From Streptomyces sp. SAT1 (GTDB lineage: Bacteria; Actinomycetota; Actinomycetes; Streptomycetales; Streptomycetaceae): a DNA stretch of 64,000 bases. The stretch covers positions 4,563,501-4,627,500 of the forward strand of contig NZ_CP015849.1 in assembly GCF_001654495.1 (NCBI RefSeq), given 5' to 3'. Positions within the stretch are counted from its first letter, which is position 1. The number at the start of each line of letters is the position of its first letter. Under the pieces are notes generated by a model, which searched no databases, had not been told where the DNA came from, and saw nothing but the letters and a program-made list of their open reading frames with translations. Positions 9,114 through 18,642 of this stretch are shown here, piece after piece. The translations under genes and the position numbers were made by a program.

Positions 9114-9680
9114 TCAGGAGGCCGGACAGCCCGGGGAGTCCGGGGAGTCCGGGGAGACCGGAGCGCCCGGCTCGCGCCCCGCCGCACCGCCCTGCGGCGC
9201 CTGGCGGGCAGACAGCGCGCCGTTGAAGCGGGTCAGCAGCGAGCAGAAGGCGGCCCGCTCCTGCGGGGTCCAGTCCTCGGTCAGCTCGGCCATCAGCCGG
9301 CGCCGCGAGGTACGGACCTCCTCCAGCCGGGCCAGCCCGCGCGGGGAGAGCTGGAGCACCACGGCCCGCCCGTCCTCGGGGTGGGAGGTGCGCTTGACGA
9401 GCCCGGTGTCCACGAGCGGCGCCACCTGCCGGGTGACGGTGGAGGAGTCGATGCCCATGCTCCCGGCGAGCGCCTTGACACCCATCGGGCCCTCCTTGTC
9501 GAGCCGGTTGAGCAGCAGGTACGCGGCTCGGTCCATGGAGTTGCGCACCTGGCCGACCCCGCCGAGCCGGGTCTGTTCCGCGCGGCGGGCGAACAGCGCG
9601 ACCTCGTGCTGGAGGGTTTCGAGGAGACCGGTGTCACCGACGGTCGTCATGTCCATCGACATTTCAGGTGTAGTGGGCAT
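9114..9680 (-). CDS. MarR-family transcriptional regulator
   Basis: The 188-residue protein has the winged-helix core of the MarR family. The recognition region is MGVKALAGSMGIDSSTVTRQVAPLVDTGLVKR, followed by the wing HPEDGRAVVLQLSPRG at about residues 66-115. A disordered tail rich in Pro, Asp and Ser closes the protein. It is divergent from the threonine ammonia-lyase gene, with 143 bp between starts. It may therefore regulate itself and possibly ilvA; the signal is unknown. Confidence 0.88.
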   Translation of the reverse strand: MPTTPEMSMDMTTVGDTGLLETLQHEVALFARRAEQTRLGGVGQVRNSMDRAAYLLLNRLDKEGPMGVKALAGSMGIDSSTVTRQVAPLVDTGLVKRTSHPEDGRAVVLQLSPRGLARLEEVRTSRRRLMAELTEDWTPQERAAFCSLLTRFNGALSARQAPQGGAAGREPGAPVSPDSPDSPGCPAS

Positions 9681-9823
9681 GGCCGGAGGCTCACTTCTGA
9701 CGGGCTGCTGGGTTGGGGGACAGGGTACGCGGCCGGGAGGCGGCCCGTACCGGCGCTGCGCAAACCGGTCTCGCGGTTCGGTCGCACCAGCGCGCCGCGA
9801 CCGTGAGCTGCGAGACTCGAAAC

Positions 9824-11074
9824 ATGAGTTACGGCACGGCTGCGTCCTTCCCGTCCTTCCCGTCCGTCACGCTGGACGACGTGCGGGGCGCGCAGAAGAT
9901 GCTCTCGGGCGTGGCGCGGGTGACCGCCCTGGAGAGCAACCGGCACCTGTCGGAGCTGGCGGGCGCGCCGGTGCTCCTCAAGTGCGAGAACCTCCAGCGC
10001 ACGGGCTCCTTCAAGCTGCGCGGCGCCTACGTCCGGATCGCCGGGCTGCTGCCGGAGGAGCGCGCCGCGGGCGTGGTCGCCGCGAGCGCGGGCAACCACG
10101 CGCAGGGTGTCGCGCTGGCGTCGGCGCTGCTCGGGGTGCACGCCACGGTGTTCATGCCGGTCGGGGCCCCGCTGCCGAAGGTCAGCGCGACCCGCGGGTA
10201 CGGCGCCGAGGTGCGGCTGCACGGCCAGGTGGTCGACGAGACGCTGGCCGCCGCGCAGGAGTACGCCGCCGAGACCGGCGCGGTCTTCATCCACCCCTTC
10301 GACCACCCGGACGTGATCGCGGGCCAGGGCACGGTGGGACTGGAGATCCTGGAGCAGTGCCCGCGGGTGCGCACGATCGTCGTGGGCATCGGCGGCGGCG
10401 GGCTGGCGGCCGGGATCGCGGTGGCGGTCAAGACGCTCCACCCCGAGGTGCGGATCATCGGGGTGCAGGCGGCGGGCTCGGCGGCGTACCCGCCCTCGCT
10501 GGCGGCCGGGCGACCGGTGGCGATCGGGAACCCGACGACGATGGCCGACGGCATCCGGGTCGGCCGCCCCGGCGACGTGCCGTTCGAGATCGTGTCCGAA
10601 CTGGTGGACGAGGTGCGCACGGTCGGCGAGGACCAGCTGTCCGCCGCGCTGCTGCTCTGCCTGGAGCGGGCCAAGCTGGTGGTGGAACCGGCCGGTGCCA
10701 GCCCGGTCGCGGCGCTGCTGGGCGGGGAGCGGGGTGCCGGGGCGGCCCTGGAGGGCCCGGTGGTGGCCGTGCTCTCCGGAGGGAACGTCGATCCGGTGCT
10801 GCTCCAGCGGGTCCTGCGGCACGGGATGGCGGCGCAGGGCCGCTACCTGGCCGTACGGCTGCGGCTGACGGACCGGCCGGGGGCGCTGGCCACCCTGCTG
10901 GGCGTGCTGTCGGCGACGGACGCCAACGTCCTCGACGTGAGCCACGTACGGACCGATCCGCGGCTGGGGCTCACGGAGGCCGAGGTGGAACTGCACCTGG
11001 AGACGAAGGGGCCCGCGCACTGCGCCGAGGTCCGCGAGGCGCTGCGCGAGGCCGGATACACGGTCATCGCCTGA
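9824..11074 (+). CDS. ilvA: threonine ammonia-lyase (threonine dehydratase)
   Basis: This 416-residue PLP enzyme converts threonine to 2-oxobutanoate and ammonia, the first step toward isoleucine. The PLP lysine is in RTGSFKLRGAY (Lys64), and the glycine-rich phosphate loop is VGIGGGGLAAG. A C-terminal ACT-like domain starts near residue 340 (YLAVRLRLTDRPGALATLLGVLS). A single short regulatory domain gives a protein shorter than E. coli IlvA (about 514 residues) and is the usual actinobacterial form. The ATG at 9824 matches the conserved start. The 3' end lies in a tandem duplication described separately. Confidence 0.9.
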   Translation: MSYGTAASFPSFPSVTLDDVRGAQKMLSGVARVTALESNRHLSELAGAPVLLKCENLQRTGSFKLRGAYVRIAGLLPEERAAGVVAASAGNHAQGVALASALLGVHATVFMPVGAPLPKVSATRGYGAEVRLHGQVVDETLAAAQEYAAETGAVFIHPFDHPDVIAGQGTVGLEILEQCPRVRTIVVGIGGGGLAAGIAVAVKTLHPEVRIIGVQAAGSAAYPPSLAAGRPVAIGNPTTMADGIRVGRPGDVPFEIVSELVDEVRTVGEDQLSAALLLCLERAKLVVEPAGASPVAALLGGERGAGAALEGPVVAVLSGGNVDPVLLQRVLRHGMAAQGRYLAVRLRLTDRPGALATLLGVLSATDANVLDVSHVRTDPRLGLTEAEVELHLETKGPAHCAEVREALREAGYTVIA

Positions 11075-11137
11075 CCTGAGCGCCGGGCACACGGTCATCG
11101 CCTGATCTGAGCGCCGGGCAGGCACACGGTCATCGCC
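11058..11137 (+). repeat. 31-bp tandem duplication spanning the ilvA stop
   Basis: A 31-bp unit at 11058-11088 contains the last ilvA codons (ACACGGTCATCGCC) and its TGA. It is repeated at 11089-11119 with one change (C to T), and its first 14 bases recur at 11124-11137. The first copy supplies the stop codon, so the later copies are untranslated. Confidence 0.9.
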
Positions 11138-11138
11138 C

Positions 11139-11224
11139 GAGCACCGGCGCACGCCGGTGCTCAGGCGGCGCCCCGCCGCGCCACGGCGAAGCCCCCGTGC
11201 TCCAGGAAGGAGCACGGGGGCTTC
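11139..11224. terminator. two consecutive hairpins between ilvA and greA
   Basis: The first hairpin, 11139-11162, has 11-bp arms (GAGCACCGGCG). The second, 11188-11224, has 16-bp perfect arms (GAAGCCCCCGTGCTCC) around AGGAA. They separate the convergent ilvA and greA genes, and the second is a very stable bidirectional terminator candidate. Confidence 0.85.
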
Positions 11225-11267
11225 GGCCGGCCGTCTGTACGGCGGGTCGGCCCGCCGGTCCGCGGAC

Positions 11268-11768
11268 TCAGCCGTTGTACGGCTCCGCCTTGAGGATCGT
11301 CACCGAGGCCTTCTTGCCGTTCGGCAGCTCGTACTCCGCTTCCTCGCCGACCTTGTGGCCGAGCACTCCGGAGCCCAGCGGGGACTGGGGGGAGTAGGTC
11401 TCGATGTCGGCGCTCGCGTACTCACGGGAGGCCAGCAGGAAGGTGAGCGTGTCGTCCTCGTCGCCGTCGAAGGCGATCGTGACGACCATACCGGGCGCGA
11501 CCGCACCGTCAGCGGAGGCCGGAGCCTCGCCGACCTGGGCGTTCTCCAGGAGCTGGGTCAGCTGGCGCACACGGAGCTCCTGCTTGCCCTGCTCCTCCTT
11601 GGCCGCGTGGTACCCACCGTTCTCGCGCAGGTCCCCCTCCTCGCGCGCGGCCGCGATCTTGGCGGCGATCTCGGTGCGCGCAGGACCAGTAAGGTACTCA
11701 AGCTCGTCCTTGAGCTTGTTGTACGCCTCCTGGGTCAGCCAGGTGACGTTCTCGCTGGTCTGGGTCAC
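11268..11768 (-). CDS. greA: transcription elongation factor GreA
   Basis: The 166-residue protein rescues backtracked RNA polymerase by stimulating transcript cleavage. The N-terminal coiled coil carries the acidic tip (AAREEGDLRENGGYHAAKEEQ) that enters the polymerase secondary channel. The C-terminal FKBP-like domain includes SPLGSGVLGHKVGEEAEYE. The GTG at 11768 lies behind GAGGAG. A start 30 bp upstream would add residues not seen in the family. The AT-richer 176 bp upstream (11769-11944) probably holds its promoter. Confidence 0.95.
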   Translation of the reverse strand: MTQTSENVTWLTQEAYNKLKDELEYLTGPARTEIAAKIAAAREEGDLRENGGYHAAKEEQGKQELRVRQLTQLLENAQVGEAPASADGAVAPGMVVTIAFDGDEDDTLTFLLASREYASADIETYSPQSPLGSGVLGHKVGEEAEYELPNGKKASVTILKAEPYNG

Positions 11769-11944
11769 AGGTGCTCCTCGTCGGTACTGGGAATACAAAG
11801 CATCGCCCTACCCAGAAGAATGGTCCCTCATGGATGGGCGAAACCACGAGCCTAACAATTCAGCGGCGAAAGGGGGAGGACATAAGGCATCTAAATCACG
11901 TCAACGCAGGTCAGGGCCTACGTATTCCGGATGACGCCCCGGTG

Positions 11945-12343
11945 TCAGCCGGCGTGGCAGCCCAGCAGCTCGCCGGTCGTGCCCCGGGACGTGGTACGCA
12001 GCGTCAGCACCTGGTCGATCTGCTTGGCGTCCTGGTCGAAGCGGAAGTCGGCCCGGCCCACCTCGGTGCCGTCGGCCGCCTGCGAGCGCAGCGTGCAGTA
12101 GCCGCGCGCCCCGGCGTCCTTGTGGACCTCCAGATGGATGCGCACCGCGTCGTCGGACGCCTGGAAGGAGACGACCTGTGCGCTGATCTTGTTCTCGCCG
12201 ACGTAGTGGTAGGCGAAGTAGCCGACCAGGGCGAGCAGCAGGGCGCCCAGCACGGCACCGGCGATCTTGAGCTTGTGGTCGGCGCGCTCGTCCGCGGAGC
12301 GGCCGTAGCGGCCCTCGGGGAGCCGGGTGCTCGCCGTACTCAT
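11945..12343 (-). CDS. DUF4307 family single-pass membrane protein
   Basis: The 132-residue protein has a short cytoplasmic N terminus (RLPEGRYGRSADERADHKLK). One helix follows (about residues 27-48, GAVLGALLLALVGYFAYHYV), then an extracytoplasmic beta-rich domain with a pair of cysteines (RGYCTLR and LLGCHAG). This matches the actinobacterial DUF4307 family, whose function is unknown. It is divergent from mca, an arrangement that I recall as conserved in Streptomyces. Confidence 0.85.
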   Translation of the reverse strand: MSTASTRLPEGRYGRSADERADHKLKIAGAVLGALLLALVGYFAYHYVGENKISAQVVSFQASDDAVRIHLEVHKDAGARGYCTLRSQAADGTEVGRADFRFDQDAKQIDQVLTLRTTSRGTTGELLGCHAG

Positions 12344-12547
12344 GATCGTCCTCTCGGCAGGGGCGGGACGGCCGTCCCGCGCGGGGACTCCGGAGCCGCA
12401 CCCCGGAATTATTCGTCCTCCGATTCGGTCACTATAGAAGCCCCGGCCCGCCGCTCGACCCGCCACCCCGGCACGACGACCCACCCGGGGCGGCACCTGT
12501 GGAACGCCCGGTGCACCGGGCACCGACTTGACCTTGAGGATTGAGCC

Positions 12548-13420
12548 TTGACTGACCAGCTGCGACTGATGGCCGTGCACGCGCACCCCGACGACGAGTC
12601 GAGCAAGGGCGCGGCCACCATGGCGAAGTACGTGTCCGAGGGGGTGGACGTGCTGGTGGTGACCTGCACGGGCGGAGAGCGCGGCTCCATCCTCAACCCG
12701 AAGCTCCAGGGCGACGCGTACATCGAGGAGAACATCCACGAAGTGCGCAAGAAGGAGATGGACGAGGCCCGGGAGATCCTCGGCGTCGCGCAGGACTGGC
12801 TCGGCTTCGTCGACTCGGGCCTGCCCGAGGGCGACCCGCTGCCGCCGCTGCCCGAGGGCTGCTTCGCCCTGGAGGACGTCGACAGGGCGGCCGGTGAGCT
12901 GGTGCGCCGCATCCGCTCCTTCCGCCCGCAGGTGATCACCACCTACGACGAGAACGGCGGCTACCCGCACCCCGACCACATCATGACCCACAAGATCACG
13001 ATGGTGGCGTTCGAGGGCGCGGCGGACACGGGCAAGTACCCGGAGGAGGAGTACGGCCCGGCGTACCGGCCGGTGAAGCTGTACTACAACCAGGGCTTCA
13101 ACCGCGCCCGCACCGAGGCCCTGCACAAGGCGCTGCTCGACCGGGGCCTGGAGTCGCCCTACGGCGAGTGGCTGGAGCGCTGGGAGAAGTCCGGCCACAA
13201 GGACCGCACCCTGACCACGCACGTGCCCTGCGCGGACTTCTTCGAGATCCGCGACAAGGCGCTGATCGCGCACGCCACGCAGATCGATCCGGACGGCGGC
13301 TGGTTCCGGGTGCCGATGGACGTCCAGAAGGAGGTCTGGCCGACCGAGGAGTACGAGCTGGCGAAGTCGCTCGTGGACACCTCCCTCCCCGAGGACGACC
13401 TCTTTGCGGGTGTCCGGTAG
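12548..13420 (+). CDS. mca: mycothiol S-conjugate amidase
   Basis: This 290-residue zinc amidase cleaves mycothiol S-conjugates to a mercapturic acid and GlcN-Ins, the detoxification step of mycothiol-producing actinobacteria. Zinc ligands are in AHPDDE (residues 12-17) and HPDH (141-144). The protein also shows the GGYPHPDHIMTH segment that marks Mca/MshB enzymes. The length and the C-terminal WFRVPMDVQKEVWPTEEYELA stretch favour Mca over the deacetylase MshB. The start is a TTG at 12548; no better in-frame start precedes the conserved TDQLRLMAVHAHPDD. Confidence 0.93.
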   Translation: MTDQLRLMAVHAHPDDESSKGAATMAKYVSEGVDVLVVTCTGGERGSILNPKLQGDAYIEENIHEVRKKEMDEAREILGVAQDWLGFVDSGLPEGDPLPPLPEGCFALEDVDRAAGELVRRIRSFRPQVITTYDENGGYPHPDHIMTHKITMVAFEGAADTGKYPEEEYGPAYRPVKLYYNQGFNRARTEALHKALLDRGLESPYGEWLERWEKSGHKDRTLTTHVPCADFFEIRDKALIAHATQIDPDGGWFRVPMDVQKEVWPTEEYELAKSLVDTSLPEDDLFAGVR

Positions 13421-13432
13421 CCCTGAGGGAGA

Positions 13433-13693
13433 ATGCCTGACATGAGCGCAAGCGCGAGCCTGGCAACGACGCATCTGGTCACCCTGGCCGAGTTCGACAA
13501 GAACAAGGTCACCCCCGGCGTCCTCGGTTTCATCGTCTTCGCGGTGATGGCCCTGGCGGTGTGGTTCCTGATGAAGTCCATGAACCGCCACATGGGCAAG
13601 GTCGACTTCAAGGAGACCCCGGAGACGGACGGGAGCACCGCCGGTGGTCCGGGCGCCCCGGGCACCGGCCGGGCGCACCCCTCCAAGAGCTGA
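13433..13693 (+). CDS. small membrane protein downstream of mca
   Basis: This protein of 83-86 residues starts at the ATG at 13433 or 13442; the second has the better-spaced GAGGGAGA site. It has one membrane helix (about residues 30-50, LGFIVFAVMALAVWFLM), a basic segment (KSMNRHMGK) and a disordered Gly/Pro/Ser tail. It follows mca after 12 bp and is probably cotranscribed with it. Function unknown. Confidence 0.75.
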   Translation: MPDMSASASLATTHLVTLAEFDKNKVTPGVLGFIVFAVMALAVWFLMKSMNRHMGKVDFKETPETDGSTAGGPGAPGTGRAHPSKS

Positions 13694-13750
13694 CCCGGCC
13701 GAGGGGACAGGCCGGGCCGCGCGTCCGGCCCTGAGGGTGGTTCAGCCCGC

Positions 13751-13804
13751 CGGTCACGCCGGTCCGGCCGGTCACGCCGGTCCGGCCGGTCACGCCGGTC
13801 CGGC
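13751..13804 (+). repeat. three tandem copies of an 18-bp unit
   Basis: The unit CGGTCACGCCGGTCCGGC occurs three times without change at 13751, 13769 and 13787. It sits between the convergent ends of the small membrane protein gene and the large TPR gene. It could be a slippage array or serve as a structured 3' region. Confidence 0.9.
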
Positions 13805-13829
13805 TGATCCAGGACGGGCGGAACCGCCC

Positions 13830-16800
13830 TCAGGCATGCCCGGACCCGCCGGCCGGGGCCGCCTCCACGCCCATCACCTCGCGGGCGTGCCGGTCCGGCA
13901 CCATCCCCAGGGGCCACGCCTGCCAGCCCGCCTCCAGGCTCACCCCGCGCTCCAGCACCAGCAGATACGCGTCGATGTACCCCTCCAGCTTGCGGTCCCG
14001 CAGCCGGTGCCCGGCGCGGGCCAGCGCGGACAGGTCCTCCTGGGCGACCGCCGTGCCCACCTCCACCCCGCCCGGCGCCGCGTACGGCAGCAGCGTGCAG
14101 CGCAGGAACCGGGCCCAGTCCTCGCCGCGCCGGTCCCCGTACGACGTGAACAGGGCCAGCGCCTCGTCGCACAGGGCCAGCGCCTGCGGCGTACGGGCGT
14201 TGCCCGCGTCCACCACGGCCAGCTCCAGGCACGTCCACGCCTCGCCGTGCGCCACCCCGATGCGCCGGAAGTCGGCACGGGCGTCGACCAGGAGCTGACG
14301 GGCGAAACCGGAGTTGCGCAGCGAACCGGTCTGCGCCGCCCGCTGGTCGCGCGTCACCCGCGCCGAGTGGTGCCGGGCGCAGGCCAGCCCGTAGACGTCC
14401 CGCATCCGGGAGAACATCGTGCGGGCCCGCTCCAGCTCGCGCACCGCCCGGTCCAGGTCGCCGGTCTCCTCCAGCGCCTGCCCCAGGTAGTACAGCGACC
14501 ATGCCTCGCCGCGCGCGTCCTCGTTGTCCCGGTGCCGCCCCGCGGCGCCGCGCAGCGCCTCCACCGCCTCCGCCGTCTCCCCGGCCAGCAGCCGGGCCCG
14601 CGCCAGCTGGGTCAGCGCCCACGCCTCGCCGCGCGCGTCCCGGGTGCGGCCGTAGCGCTCCAGCGCCTCGCGCAGATCCGCCTCGGCCCGCTCCACCTCG
14701 CCCTGGCGCAGCGCGAGCTGCCCGAGCTGGAAGTGCGCCCACGCCTCGCCGTGCACCGAACCGCCCTCCCGGTGCAGCACCAGGGACCGCGTCAGCAGGT
14801 CCAGCGCCTCGGCGAGACGGCCCCGGTCGCGCTCCACGGCCGCCAGCGCGTGCATCGTCCACGCCCGGTCACCGGCCAGCTCCGGTACGTCCTGGAGCGC
14901 CATGGCCTCGCGCAGCCGGGCCGCCGCCTCGGTCAGGTTGCCCTGGTGGTGCAGGGTGATGCCGAGCGAGTTCAGCGCACGGGCCGCGCCCGCGTCGTGG
15001 TGCGCCTCCCGGTACAGGTCGACCACCGAGGCCAGCGTGGTGCGCGCCTTGTCCAGCTCGCCCAGCTGCCGGGCGGCGATGCCGGTGCGCCACTGCACCG
15101 AGCGCACCAGCAGCCCCTGGTCGACGGCCTGCGTCAGCTCGCTGATCTCGCCCAGCCTGTACAGGTCGCCGCGCAGCAGGCAGTAGTCGCACAGCGCGCC
15201 CAGCAGATTCAGCACGGCCGCCTGGTTCACGCCCTCCGCGTGCCGCAGGGCCGCCGTGATGAAGCTCGACTCGTCGTCCAGCCAGCGCAGCGCCTCGTCG
15301 AGGGAGGTGAAGCCGTGCGGGCTGAAGCGGTCCGAGCGGGTCGAGTTGTTGCCGTCGACCAGGCGCAGCACCGAGTCGGCCAGCTCGGCGTAGTTCCCGA
15401 TCAGCCGCTCCTGCGCGGCCGTCCGCTCGGCGGGCTCCTCCTCGTCCAGCAGCCGGGCGTGCGCGAAGGCCCGCACCAGGTCGTGCAGCCGATAGCGGCT
15501 GCCACGCACATGGTCGAGGAGACCGGCGCCGGCCAGGGCCTCAAGCTGCCGGCCCGCCTCCGCCTCGTCGGTGGCCAGCAGCGCGGCCGCCGCGGCGCCG
15601 CCCAGCGAGGCCCGGCCCGCCAGGGCCAGCCGGCGCAGCAGCCGCCGGGCCGCCTCCGACTGGTCGGTGTAGCGCAGCCACAGCGCCCGCTCGACCGGTT
15701 CCACCGGGCCGTACGCCCCGAGGTCGGCGGCCAGCCGACGGGGCGAGCGCGGGCCGAGCGAGGAGCCCGCCACGCGCAGCGCCAGCGGCAGCCCGCCGCA
15801 CAGCTCGCGGATCCGCTCGGCGGACTCCGCGTCGTACGGGCCGGACCCGTCCTGCGCCGCGGCGCCCAGCAGCTCCTCGGAACCCGCCTCGTCCAGGGCG
15901 TCCACCGGCAGCTGGTGCACCCAGGCCGACAGGCCGGCGGGCAGCTCCAGCGGGGCGGGGGCGGTGACCAGGACCAGGCTGTCGGACCGCTCGGGCACCA
16001 GGGCCCGGACCTGCCCGGCGTCCGAGGCGTCATCCAGCACGATCGTCACCGGCAGTCCGGTCAGATGCTGGTCGTACAGCTCGCCCAGCCGCTTGACCTG
16101 CTGCTCGGCCGAGGACCGGTCGCGGAACAGCAACTGCTCGCGGGGCGCGCCGAGCCGGTTCAGCAGGTGCAGCAGCGCGTCCCGGGTGGGCAGCGGCGGC
16201 TCGTCCGCGCTGCCGCCGCGCAGGTCGACGACGACCGCGCCGCGGAACTGGTCGCGCAGTTCGTGCGCGGCCCGCACGGCGAGCGTGGAGCGGCCGGAGC
16301 CCGGCGTGCCGTGCAGGACGACGACCGTGGGCCGGGTCTCGGTGTGCGCGCGGGCCGCCTGCACCCACTGCCTGATCCGGGCCAGCTCCGCCCTGCGCCC
16401 GGCGAACACACCGACCGGCTCGGGCAGTTGCCCGAACGACTGCTCCAGCACACTGCGCCTGCGGGCCGCCGCGCTCTTGTCGGTGCCGCGCAGCCGGGGC
16501 GCGGCCTTCTTCTGCGGCGCGGTGGACGCGGTCAGGACGCGCTGCTGGTCCAGGAAGGGCCGGATGCCGCGCACCTCCAGCGCGGTCAGCCACTGCAGCC
16601 GCAACTGCTCGGACCCGCCGGGCTGACCGGCCGCGCCCGCCCGGTGGTGGGCGGCGGGCAGATGCGCGGCACCCGCCTTGACGACGGTGGCGGCGGCCCC
16701 GGCCACCCCCGCGACGGCGCCCGCGCCCAGCGCGGTGCCCGTGCCGGTGCCCAGCGCCAGGTCGGCCACCGCGGCGGCGACGGCGGCGACGGCCGCCACC

Positions 16801-17048
16801 AGCAGGGGAGTTCCGGCACCCTCGCGCGCGTAGCGCTGCCCGAAGGTGAGCTGCCCGGCCGCCGCCTCGTCCAGCGCCCGCGTGTACGCCTCGTACTCCT
16901 CCTGCGCCGGCCGCGCCAGCGCGTCGAGCCCGGCCCGCGCCCGCGACAGCAGCACGGCACCGTCCACCCGCCCGCCCGACCGGCGTACTTCCTCCTCCAC
17001 CGCCCGCACCAGCAGCCGTTCGGCCTCCGCCCGATGAGCGTCCCGCAT
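13830..17048 (-). CDS. large NB-ARC/STAND-like ATPase with TPR repeats
   Basis: The 1072-residue protein starts with an acidic/basic helical segment and an alanine/glycine-rich hydrophobic region (about 80-125) that may be membrane-embedded. A nucleotide-binding region follows: P-loop GTPGSGRST at 247-255, Walker B-like VTIVLDDASD, and the CGGLPLALRV motif typical of NB-ARC proteins. The C-terminal half is a long TPR array with recurring ARGEAW blocks. The invariant P-loop lysine is replaced by arginine. STAND proteins of this design act as regulators or defence sensors, and the position next to CRISPR array 1 is suggestive only. The ATG at 17048 has GGAGG upstream. Confidence 0.85.
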   Translation of the reverse strand: MRDAHRAEAERLLVRAVEEEVRRSGGRVDGAVLLSRARAGLDALARPAQEEYEAYTRALDEAAAGQLTFGQRYAREGAGTPLLVAAVAAVAAAVADLALGTGTGTALGAGAVAGVAGAAATVVKAGAAHLPAAHHRAGAAGQPGGSEQLRLQWLTALEVRGIRPFLDQQRVLTASTAPQKKAAPRLRGTDKSAAARRRSVLEQSFGQLPEPVGVFAGRRAELARIRQWVQAARAHTETRPTVVVLHGTPGSGRSTLAVRAAHELRDQFRGAVVVDLRGGSADEPPLPTRDALLHLLNRLGAPREQLLFRDRSSAEQQVKRLGELYDQHLTGLPVTIVLDDASDAGQVRALVPERSDSLVLVTAPAPLELPAGLSAWVHQLPVDALDEAGSEELLGAAAQDGSGPYDAESAERIRELCGGLPLALRVAGSSLGPRSPRRLAADLGAYGPVEPVERALWLRYTDQSEAARRLLRRLALAGRASLGGAAAAALLATDEAEAGRQLEALAGAGLLDHVRGSRYRLHDLVRAFAHARLLDEEEPAERTAAQERLIGNYAELADSVLRLVDGNNSTRSDRFSPHGFTSLDEALRWLDDESSFITAALRHAEGVNQAAVLNLLGALCDYCLLRGDLYRLGEISELTQAVDQGLLVRSVQWRTGIAARQLGELDKARTTLASVVDLYREAHHDAGAARALNSLGITLHHQGNLTEAAARLREAMALQDVPELAGDRAWTMHALAAVERDRGRLAEALDLLTRSLVLHREGGSVHGEAWAHFQLGQLALRQGEVERAEADLREALERYGRTRDARGEAWALTQLARARLLAGETAEAVEALRGAAGRHRDNEDARGEAWSLYYLGQALEETGDLDRAVRELERARTMFSRMRDVYGLACARHHSARVTRDQRAAQTGSLRNSGFARQLLVDARADFRRIGVAHGEAWTCLELAVVDAGNARTPQALALCDEALALFTSYGDRRGEDWARFLRCTLLPYAAPGGVEVGTAVAQEDLSALARAGHRLRDRKLEGYIDAYLLVLERGVSLEAGWQAWPLGMVPDRHAREVMGVEAAPAGGSGHA

Positions 17049-17393
17049 GTCCCGTCCCCCTCCGGCGGCAACTCCTTTGCCTACGAGTGTCCTTCGAGCG
17101 GGGCGCGAGCGCGAGGGGGTGACGATCAACGAGCACCAAGGGGTGAGTCGGGGGTGCGGAGAGTGACTTCCGGTGCGCGGATCGCTGTCGCGTGGCTGTG
17201 GCTGTGGATGCGGTTGCGGTTGCCGCTGGGGATGAGGCTGAGGATGCGGATGGCGGGGCGGCGGGAGCGGCGAGGCCGGGGGGCCAGGGAGGCTGGGCTT
17301 CGGGCTCCGGCACCTGGCGAGCGAGGCCCCGGCGCACACGCCCGCCCGGAAGAGCTGGAGCTTCGGCGTTCCCGAACTGGGCGAGTTCAAGGG
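17049..17393. other. non-coding stretch, distal flank of CRISPR array 1
   Basis: No convincing gene was found in these 345 bp. The part next to the TPR gene should contain its promoter. The middle (about 17190-17270) is a degenerate run of GGCTGTGG/GATGCGG-type hexamers. The segment leads directly into the oldest repeat of array 1. Confidence 0.6.
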
Positions 17394-18642
17394 CGGACCA
17401 CCTTCGCTCGCGCGGAGAGCACAACTGCGCGTCCACCTGCACCTGAAGCGTGGCCGGACCACCTCCGCTCGCGCGGAGAGCACGGCGGGTCGCGAGGTTC
17501 TCTCGCCCGGCCTGCGGACCACCTCCGCTCGCGCGGAGAGCACCGACGCAAAGACGAAACCCCGGGCTGCCTCAGCGGACCACCTCCGCTCGCGCGGAGA
17601 GCACCTGCCATCCCCTTCCGACATCACTAATCATGCCTGGACCACCTCCGCTCGCGCGGAGAGCACCCGCTCTCCCAGCGGGAGACCTTCTCTCGGCGCG
17701 GACCACCTCCGCTCGCGCGGAGAGCACCAGGTGGCCGGGGCCTCCGGGCTCCCGAACCCCGGACCACCTCCGCTCGCGCGGAGAGCACTGCGTCAGCCGC
17801 GGGTGTTCGGCCCACCATGCCGGACCACCTCCGCTCGCGCGGAGAGCACTAGCGCAACGCGTCAACCGAGTGGTCGTTGATCGGACCACCTCCGCTCGCG
17901 CGGAGAGCACCCGGACCCGTCTTCCAGGCTCACCGCCACGTACGGACCACCTCCGCTCGCGCGGAGAGCACAGCGCCGCTGATCCCGCCTCAGAACACCC
18001 CAACGGACCACCTCCGCTCGCGCGGAGAGCACTCCTCAGCGGGCCCGAACGTCTCCGGGTTGATCGGACCACCTCCGCTCGCGCGGAGAGCACCACAACA
18101 TCACCGCGGACACCACGGACGCCCGCGGACCACCTCCGCTCGCGCGGAGAGCACTGCTCAACGGCGGACAGTAGCGTCGCCGGGTCCGGACCACATCCGC
18201 TCGCGCGGAGAGCACAGCGCGGGGGCGGCGCTGGTGGTCATGGTGGTCGGACCACCTCCGCTCGCGCGGAGAGCACGTTCCCACGGGAGGCACGTCGAGG
18301 ATGACCGGCGGACCACCTCCGCTCGCGCGGAGAGCACCCGTTGGGCAGCACGACGTCCTGCAGGCCGGGCGGACCACCTCCGCTCGCGCGGAGAGCACGG
18401 GCGCAGCGTCACCCCTCTCATGGCGCGCGGCGGACCACCTCCGCTCGCGCGGAGAGCACCCTCGGTGCGGGGTGAGCGGGTAGCGGCGGGCCGGACCACC
18501 TCCGCTCGCGCGGAGAGCACTCATAGGCCATACCCTCAAGGCCCCCCTCGGCCGGACCACCTCCGCTCGCGCGGAGAGCACGCCGTCCAGCCCCAACCCG
18601 GCGGGGTCACGGACGGACCACCTCCGCTCGCGCGGAGAGCAC
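17394..18642 (-). CRISPR. CRISPR array 1: 21 repeats, 20 spacers (type I-E)
   Basis: Twenty-one 29-nt repeats start at 17394 and recur about every 61 bp up to 18614. On the plus strand they read CGGACCACCTCC...GAGAGCAC. In crRNA sense (minus strand) the repeat has a 6-bp stem CUCCGC/GCGGAG with a GCGA loop and an 8-nt handle GUGGUCCG after it, the classic Cas6e design. Most spacers are 32 nt; the one before 17515 is 31 and the one before 17638 is 33. The first repeat has a T in place of C in the stem-coding part, as expected for the leader-distal end, and the repeat at 18187 carries ACATCC. The leader lies at the high-coordinate side. Confidence 0.98.

Noticed and set aside
13644..17630. A 1328-codon plus-strand open frame
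   Set aside because: It is antisense to the NB-ARC/TPR gene, whose domains and codon pattern are clear on the minus strand.
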